Positions 53,963 to 61,647 of a stretch of DNA of 64,000 nt are shown one piece after another (position 1 is the first letter of the stretch; each line of letters opens with the position of its first letter). Below the pieces are notes generated by a model. That model was not told where the DNA came from, made no database searches, and was given only the letters and a program-made list of their open reading frames with translations. The DNA comes from an uncultured bacterium (GTDB lineage: Bacteria; Bacillota; Clostridia; Lachnospirales; Lachnospiraceae). The stretch lies in NCBI GenBank assembly GCA_947381965.1, contig CANCXX010000005.1, positions 1-64,000 on the forward strand, read 5' to 3'. The position numbers and the translations under genes were made by a program.

Positions 53963-53985
53963 TATCGCAGGCGCTTTTGGCGATA
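53963..53985 (+). promoter_or_regulatory. Short leader hairpin before the next GT4 gene (copy iii)
   Basis: TATCGC (53963-53968) pairs perfectly with GCGATA (53980-53985), just before the GGAGGG ribosome site at 53989. Compared with 36678 the stem bases differ on both sides in a compensating manner. Confidence 0.4.
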
Positions 53986-53999
53986 TGCGGAGGGTTGGA

Positions 54000-55097
54000 A
54001 TGGCAAAAACAATTGCACTTTATATCAGTAGTCTGACAAAGGGCGGGGCAGAGCGGGTAATTGCCAACCTTGCCGGATACTTTTTTAGGGAAAGATACCG
54101 GGTAGTACTAGTAACTACAAGAAAAGCACAGGAGGAATACCAAATCCCGGAAGGAATTATCAGACGGATTTCAGAGCCGGAGGAAAAAGAGCTTGAAGGC
54201 GGCAGAATCAGAAATTTTGTCAGGCGGTATCAAAAGCTTCGCGCCATATGGAAAGAAGAAAAACCGGATGTAATTTTGTCGTTTATCGGCAAAAATAATA
54301 TGATGGCAATTTTAACATCTGCAGGGCTTGGGATTCCTGTGGCGGTGTCTGTAAGAGGAATGCCAAGGGAGGAATACTACAGCAGAGGAATGCGTCTTAT
54401 GGCAAGATGGCTTTTTGGCTTTGCCGGAGGTGTTATTTTGCAGACAAAGGAATGCTTTTCTTTTTTCCCCAAAAGGGTACAAAAAAAGGCAGTGATACTT
54501 AAGAATCCTGTGAACCAGGTATTTTTCAGAGAAAGATTTCAGGGCGTGCGGGATAAAACAATTGTGGCAGTGGGCAGGATAGATGAAAATAAAAACCAGA
54601 AGCTGGTTGTGGACGCCTTTATACAGACCGGAGACGAATTTCCCGAATATAAGCTTATTATATACGGGGAAGGCGAAATGCGAAGAAAGCTGCAGGAGTA
54701 TATCCGTGGGATGGGGTTGGAGGAGAGAATTCTTTTGCCCGGCAATGTGGAGCAGGTAGCCGATGTCATTTATAAGGCGCGTGTTTTTGTGTTATCCTCC
54801 AATACGGAAGGGATGCCCAACACACTGATTGAGGCGATGCTTTTAGGCCTTACCGTTATTTCCACGGACTGTCCCTGCGGCGGACCTGCGGATCTGATTG
54901 TGCATGGAGTGAATGGTCTTTTGACGCCTGTGGGAGATGTGGAAAAGATGAAGGAAAGCTTGCAGATGGCGCTGCGGGACGAAAAGTGGGCTGACAAAAT
55001 GGGGAAGGAAGCGGCAAAGATAAAGGAAGCTTTTGCCGAAGAGTCCGTTTATGGAAGCTGGAAAAACTATCTGGAAAGCCTGATAAAAAAGAGTTGA
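54000..55097 (+). CDS. GT4 glycosyltransferase, PglH/PglJ-like paralogue
   Basis: A GT-B enzyme of 365 residues that begins AKTIALYISSLTKGGAERVI and carries VGRIDENKNQKLVVDAF and NTEGMPNTLIEAMLLG with Glu-x7-Glu. It resembles the preceding GT4 throughout, pointing to a duplication. The ATG at 54000 stands six bases after GGAGGG; the ATG at 53985 lies within the leader hairpin and is less likely. Confidence 0.87.
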   Translation: MAKTIALYISSLTKGGAERVIANLAGYFFRERYRVVLVTTRKAQEEYQIPEGIIRRISEPEEKELEGGRIRNFVRRYQKLRAIWKEEKPDVILSFIGKNNMMAILTSAGLGIPVAVSVRGMPREEYYSRGMRLMARWLFGFAGGVILQTKECFSFFPKRVQKKAVILKNPVNQVFFRERFQGVRDKTIVAVGRIDENKNQKLVVDAFIQTGDEFPEYKLIIYGEGEMRRKLQEYIRGMGLEERILLPGNVEQVADVIYKARVFVLSSNTEGMPNTLIEAMLLGLTVISTDCPCGGPADLIVHGVNGLLTPVGDVEKMKESLQMALRDEKWADKMGKEAAKIKEAFAEESVYGSWKNYLESLIKKS

Positions 55098-55100
55098 TAC

Positions 55101-55340
55101 GGGCGGAAGCGGAACAGGAAAACAGCTTCCGTCTGCGCAGGTGCCCAGAGGGAAAGCTGAATGGGAAACATACAGATTTTCCGCTGTCGGTTATTGGTAC
55201 CGGAACAGGCGGAAGCGGAACAGGAAAATAGCTTCCGACTGTGCAGGTGCCCAGAGGAAAAGGTGTATGGGAAGCATACAGATTTTCCGCTGTCGGTTAT
55301 TGGTACCGGAACAGACGGAAGCGGAACTGGAATAGGAGAA
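55101..55340. repeat. 106-bp tandem direct repeat, about 2.3 units
   Basis: The unit starting GCGGAAGCGGAAC at 55103 recurs at 55209 and, partly, at 55315, with few changes. Each unit includes a GGAAGC..GCTTCC hairpin and a GGTTATTGGTACC stretch. The period is not a multiple of three, so although open frames run through it they are not repeated in phase. It fills the gap between the GT4 gene and the second asparagine synthase. The outermost part of the last unit leads into the AGGAG ribosome site of that gene. Confidence 0.85.
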
Positions 55341-55345
55341 ATAAA

Positions 55346-57223
55346 ATGTGTGGAATAGCCGGTTTTTGCAATTTTTATGGGAAGGCACAGGAAAATATTG
55401 AGCGTATGAAGGAGCGTATGCACCACAGGGGACCAGATGCGGGAGGCACGTATTTATCGGAGGATGGAAATGTGGTATTGGGCCATCGCCGTCTTTCTAT
55501 TGTTGACTTATCCGAAAATGGCGCACAGCCCATGACTTCCCACAGCGGCCGGTTTGTGATTGCCTATAATGGTGAAATTTATAATTACAAAAAGCTGGCA
55601 GACAAGCTTCTTAAGGAGGGAAAGACAGATGCTTTCCGGGGAACTTCAGATACGGAGGTTTTGCTGGAAGCCTTTGAAGCCTATGGCATCAGGGAGGCTA
55701 TTTCGCTTTGTAAAGGGATGTTTGCCATTGCGTTGTATGATAAAAAGGAAAAAACATTGTATCTGCTTCGGGACCGGGTGGGGGAAAAGCCTTTATACTA
55801 TGGTATGGTAAATGGCAGCTTTGTGTTTGCATCAGATATTGGATGTATTTCAGCGTTGGATGGATTTTGTAATGAGATTAACAGGTCTGTGCTGGACTTA
55901 TATTTTGTGCATGGATATATTCCTGCGCCTTATTCTGTTTATGAGGGCATTTACAAATTAGAGCCTGGTACAATTCTTAAAATAAAGGCTCCGTTTAAGG
56001 AGTGGGAGACAGAATGCTACTGGTCCATGAAGGAAGCGGCTTACCAGGGACAGAACAATTTATTTATGGGGTCGGAAAAGGAAGCAGCAGATGAACTGGA
56101 ACGCCTTCTTAAAGCCGCCATTGAAGAACAGATGGTAGCGGATGTGCCAGTAGGCGCTTTTCTTTCGGCAGGAATTGACAGCAGTACCATTGTGGCATTG
56201 ATGCAGTCCCTTTATCCCGGAAAGGTAAAGAGCTTTACCATTGGTATGGAGGAAAAAGGTTACAATGAAGCTGTCTATGCCAAAGAGATAGCGGAGCGCC
56301 TGGGGACGGAGCATACAGAGCTTTATATAACAGAAAAGGATGCAAGAGACGTGATCCCAAAGCTGGGATATATGTTTGGGGAGCCTTTTGCGGATTCCTC
56401 CCAGATACCCACGTATCTTGTCAGCAAAATGACAAGAGAGCATGTGACGGTATCCTTGAGCGGAGACGGAGGGGATGAGCTTTTCTGCGGATATACGACC
56501 TATGCCTCCATAGAGCGGATATGGAATAAGATGAAAAGCATTCCCTATGGCATCAGGAAACCGGTTGGAGAGCTTGTGCTCCACAGTCCGTTAAAAAATC
56601 ACCCCATTTACAGGGTAAAGGGAAAGCTTTTGGGGGCTAAGGGGCCAGTGGATTTATATATATGTTCCAATGAAACGGAGCCTTTAGCCAAAAAAATCAG
56701 TCTGACTCATAAAGAGTGCAGCTATAAACACAGTGAGTATAAAAACGGATTTTTGAAAGAAACCAATCACAATATTATGTTGATGGATATGTTAATGTAC
56801 CACCCGGACGATATTCTCGTAAAAGTAGACCGGGCAGCTATGGCGGTTTCCCTTGAAACCAGGGTTCCCATGCTGGATAAGGATGTGGTGGAGTTTGCCT
56901 GGCGGCTGCCTGTTGATTATAAACGGGGAGGCGGAATAGGAAAAAAAGTGCTTCGCGATGTTCTTTACCGTTATGTGCCAAGGGAGTTGATGGAGCGTCC
57001 TAAAAAAGGATTCAGTATTCCTATTGATCATTGGCTTTTGCAGAAGGATATGCGGGAATGGGCGGAAAATCTGACAGACAGAAAATTACTGATAAAGCAG
57101 GGAATACTGGATGCTGATGTGGTAAGGAAAATATGGGAGGATTTTACCCAAAGGGGAGAATGGAGAATACAGATCTGGTATATACTTATGTTCCAGTTAT
57201 GGTTGACACAAAGAGATGTATAG
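55346..57223 (+). CDS. asnB: Glutamine-dependent asparagine synthase-type amidotransferase (second copy)
   Basis: The start must be the ATG at 55346, since the mature glutaminase needs Cys at position 2 (MCGIAGFC); a longer frame beginning inside the repeats is spurious. Of 625 residues, the N-terminal half has HHRGPDAGG and NGEIYNYKKL, and the synthetase half GAFLSAGIDSSTIVAL (Ser-Ala-Gly instead of Ser-Gly-Gly in the PP-loop), MFGEPFADSSQIP and LSGDGGDELFCGYT. Since the asparagine need would hardly require two enzymes, one or both may amidate a uronic acid of the glycan. It is the last gene of the locus. Confidence 0.88.
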   Translation: MCGIAGFCNFYGKAQENIERMKERMHHRGPDAGGTYLSEDGNVVLGHRRLSIVDLSENGAQPMTSHSGRFVIAYNGEIYNYKKLADKLLKEGKTDAFRGTSDTEVLLEAFEAYGIREAISLCKGMFAIALYDKKEKTLYLLRDRVGEKPLYYGMVNGSFVFASDIGCISALDGFCNEINRSVLDLYFVHGYIPAPYSVYEGIYKLEPGTILKIKAPFKEWETECYWSMKEAAYQGQNNLFMGSEKEAADELERLLKAAIEEQMVADVPVGAFLSAGIDSSTIVALMQSLYPGKVKSFTIGMEEKGYNEAVYAKEIAERLGTEHTELYITEKDARDVIPKLGYMFGEPFADSSQIPTYLVSKMTREHVTVSLSGDGGDELFCGYTTYASIERIWNKMKSIPYGIRKPVGELVLHSPLKNHPIYRVKGKLLGAKGPVDLYICSNETEPLAKKISLTHKECSYKHSEYKNGFLKETNHNIMLMDMLMYHPDDILVKVDRAAMAVSLETRVPMLDKDVVEFAWRLPVDYKRGGGIGKKVLRDVLYRYVPRELMERPKKGFSIPIDHWLLQKDMREWAENLTDRKLLIKQGILDADVVRKIWEDFTQRGEWRIQIWYILMFQLWLTQRDV

Positions 57224-57410
57224 CTATTTTTTGGAATTTCAGGGTTGTGTGCGGAACTAGTACAGCATTGCCTAAATAGCAGTGAATACAGCACCTTGCC
57301 AGTGACAAAGAAAGTGTATAAAGATATAAATAATGTTACAAGAATGAAATTTCGAAATGAACATTTAGAGCGGCAATTTGAGAAAAATCAGAGCGACAGC
57401 AAATATGAAG

Positions 57411-57459
57411 AGAGCTACAAGCCAATTTAACTATTAATCTGGCAAGTGGCTCTTTTTTT
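57411..57459 (+). terminator. Terminator at the end of the glycan locus
   Basis: AGAGCTAC..GCCA pairs with TGGC..GTGGCTCT (one wobble, symmetric AA/AA internal loop), followed by TTTTTTT to 57459. It is about 190 bases after the last stop codon. The intervening 57,224-57,410 DNA has only a weak 61-codon frame. Confidence 0.65.
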
Positions 57460-57493
57460 AATGCAAATTTAAAAGTCTTTAACATAAAAAATC

Positions 57494-57672
57494 CTAATTT
57501 GAATTAAAATGTACTATTTGAGAAAGAATTCCACTTCTATTTAATTGATTTTCACGTGGCTGCATTACCTTATTTTCTATTAAAGAGTGATACATTCTAA
57601 GAGCTTCAACCAAGAACTATATTGTTCATCAACTTCCATATTAAGTGATTGAATTTTATCAATGATACTCAT
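57494..57672 (-). pseudogene. Frameshifted small hypothetical gene
   Basis: An ATG at 57672 opens MSIIDKIQSLNMEVDEQYSS and reads to Trp-Leu; then a one-base loss near 57605 shifts the frame. In the other frame the sequence continues as ALRMYHSLIENKVMQPRENQ and ends at 57494. The 179-base length is one short of a multiple of three, as expected. A GGAG site precedes the start. The family is unknown. The remaining part of the 57,460-57,875 gap is AT-rich with nothing evident. Confidence 0.5.
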
Positions 57673-57875
57673 TATAAAAAACTCCTTGTATGTACAAAAA
57701 CACCAAAATTATATTTAGCTGCAAAATCTTCCACTAAAGAATAATAATCGGCAATTTTATGGCTTAAATCTGTACATTTTCGTTGGATTTAGCTATCCTA
57801 TTTTTATTTGCATGATTTCTAGGCGCCGTTTTGGCACCGGAATGTTTCTCTTAATTGTTCTAAAAGTTGTAGATA

Positions 57876-58433
57876 CTATTGGATTGTCCAATATCCGTCA
57901 TAGGCATACCCTGTTTTACCAATTAACCAATGTTCCGATTTTGTAAAACCTACCTTCTGAATTGCCTTAATTCGTTCTACTGCATATATCGGAACCTTTG
58001 TAAGCACGCCTTTACACCCTATCATTTTTTCAATATTTGGTGTAATAAGAGCAAAAATATCATATAAAGCATCTTCTTGTTCATAATCACTCCTCACATC
58101 TACTCTTAAAATGCCCATGCTATTAAATTCATCTTCCGATACCCTTACGCATAATTCAGCAGTTCCTATTGCATTTGACATTGCTTTATCAATAATAGAA
58201 AGTCTGACAAACCAACCATTTTCATATGACATATGCCAAAATTTAATAGCCTCTGCCATTCTTTCCCTTGTAGCATAATAAAAATTATCTCCATCGCAAT
58301 TATCACTATTAAAAAATGGCAGTGCATTTTTATCACTATATACTTTTAATAAATCATCACAATCTTTATCTTGAAATAATCTAATTATGAACTTTTCACT
58401 TTCTAATGTTGGACATTTTTTATAAATATTCAT
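57876..58433 (-). CDS. GNAT-family acetyltransferase (RimJ/RimL-like)
   Basis: The protein of 185 residues begins MNIYKKCPTLESEKFIIRLF, the RimJ/RimL-like opening, and has a central NAIGTAELCVRV strand, a DYEQEDALYDIFALI helix and a late AIQKVGFTKSEHW motif. Its acetyl-CoA loop is not a clear Gln-x2-Gly-x-Gly/Ala, so activity is less sure. The ATG at 58433 with GGAGG is preferred over a longer frame from 58472. The AT-rich composition differs from that of the glycan locus. Confidence 0.8.
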   Translation of the reverse strand: MNIYKKCPTLESEKFIIRLFQDKDCDDLLKVYSDKNALPFFNSDNCDGDNFYYATRERMAEAIKFWHMSYENGWFVRLSIIDKAMSNAIGTAELCVRVSEDEFNSMGILRVDVRSDYEQEDALYDIFALITPNIEKMIGCKGVLTKVPIYAVERIKAIQKVGFTKSEHWLIGKTGYAYDGYWTIQ

Positions 58434-58579
58434 AAGATACCTCCAATTTGTAATTTTCCAATCCATACACACTCAAATTTTAACTATTTCTATTAAATTC
58501 ATCCATATTCTTCTTACAAGCATATGCTTCCATAGAGTCTTTCATCTTCCCAAGTCCACTGCTTTTTAATTTCTACTTT

Positions 58580-58745
58580 TTAAATTGTTTTTTCTTGTGT
58601 CGGCTCTGCCGGGAAAATATTGCACGGATATTGGTCACAATACCCACAATGCACAAAACCTTTTTCAAGTACACACTGTCGCGTTTTAATCAAAGGTCTA
58701 AAAAAATTGCCCTTTCTCTTTCACAACAACAACCATCACATATAG
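58580..58745 (-). pseudogene. DUF3795-like remnant, frameshifted
   Basis: On the minus strand ICDGCCCERERAIFLDL is followed by a stop; one base off, the text continues as LIKTRQCVLEKGFVHCGYCD, then QYPCNIFPAEP, to a stop at 58580. The Cys-x2-Cys pattern and final Tyr-Pro-Cys fit DUF3795. No start is left; the fragment is fused directly to an acetyltransferase remnant. Confidence 0.6.
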
Positions 58746-58995
58746 TTATGTTTGGATCAGGCTCAAAGCCTTTCCATAGTCTTTTCCATGATAATTCCAA
58801 TCAGCAAATAGCATTGTACAAAATAGTGTATTATCCCAAAAAGATTATATCTCAACAATCCTATTGATTTATTGTCAAATAATAAAACATAGCCGCTCTT
58901 ATCTCTAACTTTATTGTCAAACTCTTGTTCCGGTAAATGTCTATCAAGACTATACCAAACTTCTTTATCTTTTGATTGAATATCTCTAAATTCTA
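58742..58995 (-). pseudogene. GNAT N-terminal remnant, frameshifted
   Basis: The minus-strand frame EFRDIQSKDKEVWYSLDRHL continues through SGYVLLFDNKSIGLLRYNLF. A one-base loss then shifts it, and the other frame reads WDNTLFCTMLFADWNYHGKD before ending. This is the N-terminal half of a GNAT enzyme whose start ATG seems to have become ATA. The other parts of the 58,434-59,079 gap contain the DUF3795 remnant and nothing else I can name. Confidence 0.6.
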
Positions 58996-59079
58996 TTATT
59001 TCCTCTATCTCTACAATTACGAATTTTCTTTTAATCCGAACTAATTATATCATAACATCTGCTATTTTGCATTATGAAT

Positions 59080-59613
59080 TTAGAACATACCAAACCCGGT
59101 TTCAAATCCACTTTTGGGTTTTCGTCCTTTCCACTCTGTAAACGCCGCAATATCACCATCTATGCTGTAACCACCACCGACAAAAGCTTTTTCAACGATT
59201 TGTGCCCATTGAAATGCCACTTCAAGAGCAGTTTCATTTTGCGACTTAAAGACTCGTAACCAAGCCGCCAACATGAGTTTTTCAAAGAAAACCCAATCGT
59301 GTTTCTTTTCTGAGTAACTATCAATATCAAGCTCACCCTTGATACATTGTTCCATGCGTTTAAGTACACGCTGAATAACTTCATCTTCGGCTGTGTATCC
59401 AAGATAATAGAGCCTTTGTATTGCTTGCTCGGTTGTATAATTTCTACCGGGAACAGGGCAACTAAGTGTGTGAAAATTCCCCCACAGACCATCTTCTCGT
59501 CTCTGCGAAAGAATTTTCTCTACCCATTTACCATTTCTGTAATCCATTGTTTTACCCATCTTTTCGTGCACAAATACTGTTGCAAACGCTGTGTCAAATT
59601 GCTTCAAAAGCAA
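59080..59613 (-). CDS. Truncated hypothetical protein fused to a methyltransferase tail
   Basis: The first residues (MLLKQFDTAFATVFVHEK) read as the end of a methyltransferase whose remaining part lies upstream in the same frame behind a stop at 59731-59733. From MDYRNGKWVEKILSQRREDG on, a second protein begins, with helix pairs resembling an alpha-toroid or similar repeat (LWGNFHTLSCPVPG, ERMEQ-like helices), and it breaks off after Gly-Phe-Glu-Thr-Gly-Phe-Gly-Met-Phe. Thus the frame is a junction of two gene pieces, with the 3' end lost. Expression is doubtful. Confidence 0.5.
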   Translation of the reverse strand: MLLKQFDTAFATVFVHEKMGKTMDYRNGKWVEKILSQRREDGLWGNFHTLSCPVPGRNYTTEQAIQRLYYLGYTAEDEVIQRVLKRMEQCIKGELDIDSYSEKKHDWVFFEKLMLAAWLRVFKSQNETALEVAFQWAQIVEKAFVGGGYSIDGDIAAFTEWKGRKPKSGFETGFGMF

Positions 59614-59847
59614 TAAAACTGCATTTTTAATGCACTCGGTTATTATTTCTGCGGTATCGGGATATATCTTTACTTTGCATATGCCGGTATCAATGACATC
59701 ACTCGTATTTTTGTCGATAGAAAGAACGAATCATTTTGCGTTGTTCAGTAATGCGGCTATTTTATTTACGGCGCTCTGATTATCTTCAATATACATAAAA
59801 GTCAGAGAGGAATAGACCACATCAAAAGCACGGTCGAAACCAAACAC
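59614..59847 (-). pseudogene. SAM-methyltransferase remnant with an in-frame stop
   Basis: In the same frame as the gene piece downstream, the minus strand reads VFGFDRAFDVVYSSLTFMYI, then EDNQSAVNKIAALLNNAK, a stop at 59731-59733, and FVLSIDKNTSDVIDTGICKV. This is the post-motif-I part of a class I methyltransferase, lacking its N-terminal SAM-binding region. Confidence 0.6.
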
Positions 59848-59905
59848 AGTATTTCTTATCACTTGACCAGCCCTTGTTTATTGGTTCTTTCGTAACAAAA
59901 TTCAT
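59848..59905 (-). pseudogene. Aminoglycoside-phosphotransferase-like N-terminal remnant
   Basis: An ATG at 59905 starts MNFVTKEPINKGWSSDKKYC, the typical opening of APH-family kinases in Clostridia, and after Cys-Val the text changes to the methyltransferase remnant in another frame. Only about 20 codons are left. Confidence 0.4.
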
Positions 59906-59922
59906 ATTTTTTCTCCGTAGCT

Positions 59923-60591
59923 CTATCTGCCAAACACCTTAACATCACCGAGCAGTTTAAGTTTTCCATTATCCACGAGAATTGCGCCAGATCGCACAGT
60001 GGTTGCGTACAGGGTTTTACCACGTTCAGCAAGTACCCGTTGTATCGACTCATCCTGTACCGCCGTCTCCTCATAGTGGACTTCCATATAAAAATCATTC
60101 AGATAAGGAAGTCCCTCATAATACTTAAATTCGGGGTAATCATCATCGGGAGACAAATGGTACTCCGCTAACTGAATGACAGCACCGGCACTATAGCCCA
60201 TCAGAATCCCATCATGTTGCATCAAAACATTATACAAATCGAACTCTTTGATTCGCTCCATCATTCTGTCCGGCAACCCACCAAGGAAATAAACAATGTC
60301 TGCGTTTTTGATTTTTTGAGCTGCAGATTCCTTTGTGTCGGTAAAATAATTGATAAAGTTAATGTTTTCTTCCGGGATGCCATAAGAAGTAAGTCCTCCA
60401 ACGATCCCATCGTGATATTTGCCACATTCCTTGCTATACAAAGCATTCCAATCCGACAAGGTTTTTACACGGTTGTCTCTAAAAGAGAATGCCACGACTG
60501 CAACAGAATGATTGGGCTGTATGTAGTTTTTTAATTCGTCATAGAGCCAGGGCGCATCTATGTCGAATCCTTCAAGCAAAATATTTATCAT
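59923..60591 (-). CDS. Peptidase S51 / dipeptidase E-like protein
   Basis: The protein of 222 residues has the class I glutaminase-like fold of aspartyl dipeptidases: INILLEGFDID at the start, DIVYFLGGLPDRMMERI near 98, and the nucleophile elbow ILMGYSAGAVIQLAEY with Ser near 130. Such enzymes cleave Asp-x dipeptides or act as cyanophycinases. The ATG at 60591 with GGAGAG upstream is better than a GTG at 60624. It is one of the few intact genes of this decayed part. Confidence 0.78.
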   Translation of the reverse strand: MINILLEGFDIDAPWLYDELKNYIQPNHSVAVVAFSFRDNRVKTLSDWNALYSKECGKYHDGIVGGLTSYGIPEENINFINYFTDTKESAAQKIKNADIVYFLGGLPDRMMERIKEFDLYNVLMQHDGILMGYSAGAVIQLAEYHLSPDDDYPEFKYYEGLPYLNDFYMEVHYEETAVQDESIQRVLAERGKTLYATTVRSGAILVDNGKLKLLGDVKVFGR

Positions 60592-60604
60592 AAACTCTCT
60601 CCAA

Positions 60605-60838
60605 TCAATAATAAAAGCCTTCACGACGCAGCAATTTTACAAATTCAAAAATCTGTTTACCGTCAACCTTAAACGGAAACATGAAAGAAAACCCGATTTC
60701 CTTTTCATCACAAGCACGGATGGTGTCTTTCATTTCTTGCACCGTCTGTCCGGTGTGATAAAAGTCCGCAAGGTAATCCTCCACACCGTATGCTTCAAAC
60801 TCATATCTGGCAAACTTTTCAAAAGAATATGTCAGCAC
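60605..60838 (-). CDS. Small hypothetical protein, probably 5'-truncated
   Basis: The 77-codon frame (YSFEKFARYEFEAYGVEDYL, ending LLRREGFYY) begins at a GTG without a good ribosome site, and the same frame stays open upstream (LKRNTV and onward), suggesting that the protein's N-terminal part was lost. It ends 13 bases before the S51 gene start. The family is not recognised. Confidence 0.4.
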   Translation of the reverse strand: MLTYSFEKFARYEFEAYGVEDYLADFYHTGQTVQEMKDTIRACDEKEIGFSFMFPFKVDGKQIFEFVKLLRREGFYY

Positions 60839-60943
60839 TGTATTTCGTTTCAGTTTTGTGGATATGGAGATTATAAAAACCGTAATAATTATACCGCAAA
60901 AATGTGAAAAATTCTATCGTTTTTACCAATTAAAGAAAAAAGA

Positions 60944-61069
60944 GGAGTGCATCATTCAAAAGGTTCTTTCTGATGTTTGGGTAAATTCGTTATTCTCGTT
61001 TGGCTTATAACAAATCCAAAGAATATGTGGATACCCAAAGTTCAGAAAGAACCATTCAAAATGCACTCC
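60944..61069 (-). terminator. Long inverted repeat with a T-run on the minus strand
   Basis: About 40 bases at 60944-60984 are complementary, with few mismatches, to 61031-61069, including the perfect block GGTTCTTTCTG. Read on the minus strand the stem is followed by TCTTTTTTC, so it may be a large terminator for the relaxase-like remnant, or the ends of a small mobile element. Confidence 0.45.
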
Positions 61070-61079
61070 CACTTAAATT

Positions 61080-61286
61080 TTATCCCTCCCAACTGTCTCG
61101 GCTTTTCTTGCTGTTCAGACAGCTTCTGCAGCGCCCCTCCAACGTGGCGATTTCTTTCTTCACATCAGAAATGCCCGCATCGTCGGCGTAATCCAAAGAG
61201 CGGAGCATTGTCCACCCGAAAACTGGACATTGGAGAACTTGATGTGTAAACACGTTTCCAGTCCTTACAATCCCAATATTGCCCAT
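61080..61286 (-). pseudogene. Possible relaxase C-terminal remnant
   Basis: The minus-strand frame includes LDYADDAGISDVKKEIATLE followed by a Glu-Gly-Arg and a helical end, similar in my reading to the coiled C-terminal part of conjugative-transposon relaxases. The N-terminal part is gone. Its overlap with an ATPase remnant on the other strand means that at most a fragment remains. Confidence 0.3.
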
Positions 61287-61490
61287 GTGTTCTATTTAGC
61301 AGGCTTTATCGAAAGTTGGGGATGTGGAATTGAAAAAATCTGCCCTGCTTGTGAGAAAGATGGTGTTCCTCAGCCCGTTCATACAATCAATCCCGGCGAC
61401 ATTATGATAGAGTTTACCGCACCCGAAGATAGAGTTATCCGCTTAGGCAAGGTGACGGATAGGGTGATTGATAAGGTGACGGAGACAAGC
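61230..61490 (+). pseudogene. AAA-4/AlbA-domain ATP-binding protein, internal fragment
   Basis: The text SSPYNPNIAHVFYLAGFIES followed by WGCGIEKICPACEKDGVPQP and INPGDIMIEFTAPEDRVIRL is the C-terminal region of putative ATP-binding DNA-binding regulators (AlbA_2 / divergent AAA-4 type). The N-terminal AlbA domain is missing, and the frame passes after VIDKVTE into a different gene piece. Confidence 0.65.
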
Positions 61491-61647
61491 ATGGGGCACA
61501 GGCACACAAATCAAGCAGGAACTTTTGATATGTAACCAACCAATTTACAAGGATTACCTTGCTGGAAGTAAAACTTCAGAATTAGCCTGCAAATATTATC
61601 TATCAAAAAAGAGCATACAGCGTATCCTTAGAAAAATGAGTGAGTAA
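61482..61647 (+). pseudogene. CD3324-family helix-turn-helix protein, C-terminal fragment
   Basis: In another frame from about 61483, RQAWGTGTQIKQELLICNQP is followed by IYKDYLAGSKTSELACKYYL and SKKSIQRILRKMSE and a stop at 61645. The Trp-Gly-x-x-Thr-x-x-Lys-Gln-Glu and SIQRI patterns match the C-terminal two-thirds of CD3324-type proteins of about 90 residues. It is fused without a gap to the ATPase fragment. 61,648-61,782 has no further gene. Confidence 0.6.

Noticed and set aside
55101-55340. CRISPR-like array
   Set aside because: The units are 106 bases and contiguous, without unique spacers; no cas genes in the window.
55241-55345. N-terminal extension of the second asparagine synthase
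   Set aside because: The catalytic cysteine must be residue 2, and the extension is translated tandem repeat.
57245-57430. 61-codon plus frame after the last glycan gene
   Set aside because: Starts at a TTG without a ribosome site, ends in a terminator stem, and has no recognisable text.
58595-58867. 90-codon plus frame
   Set aside because: Antisense to the DUF3795 and GNAT remnants, which have family-like text on the minus strand.
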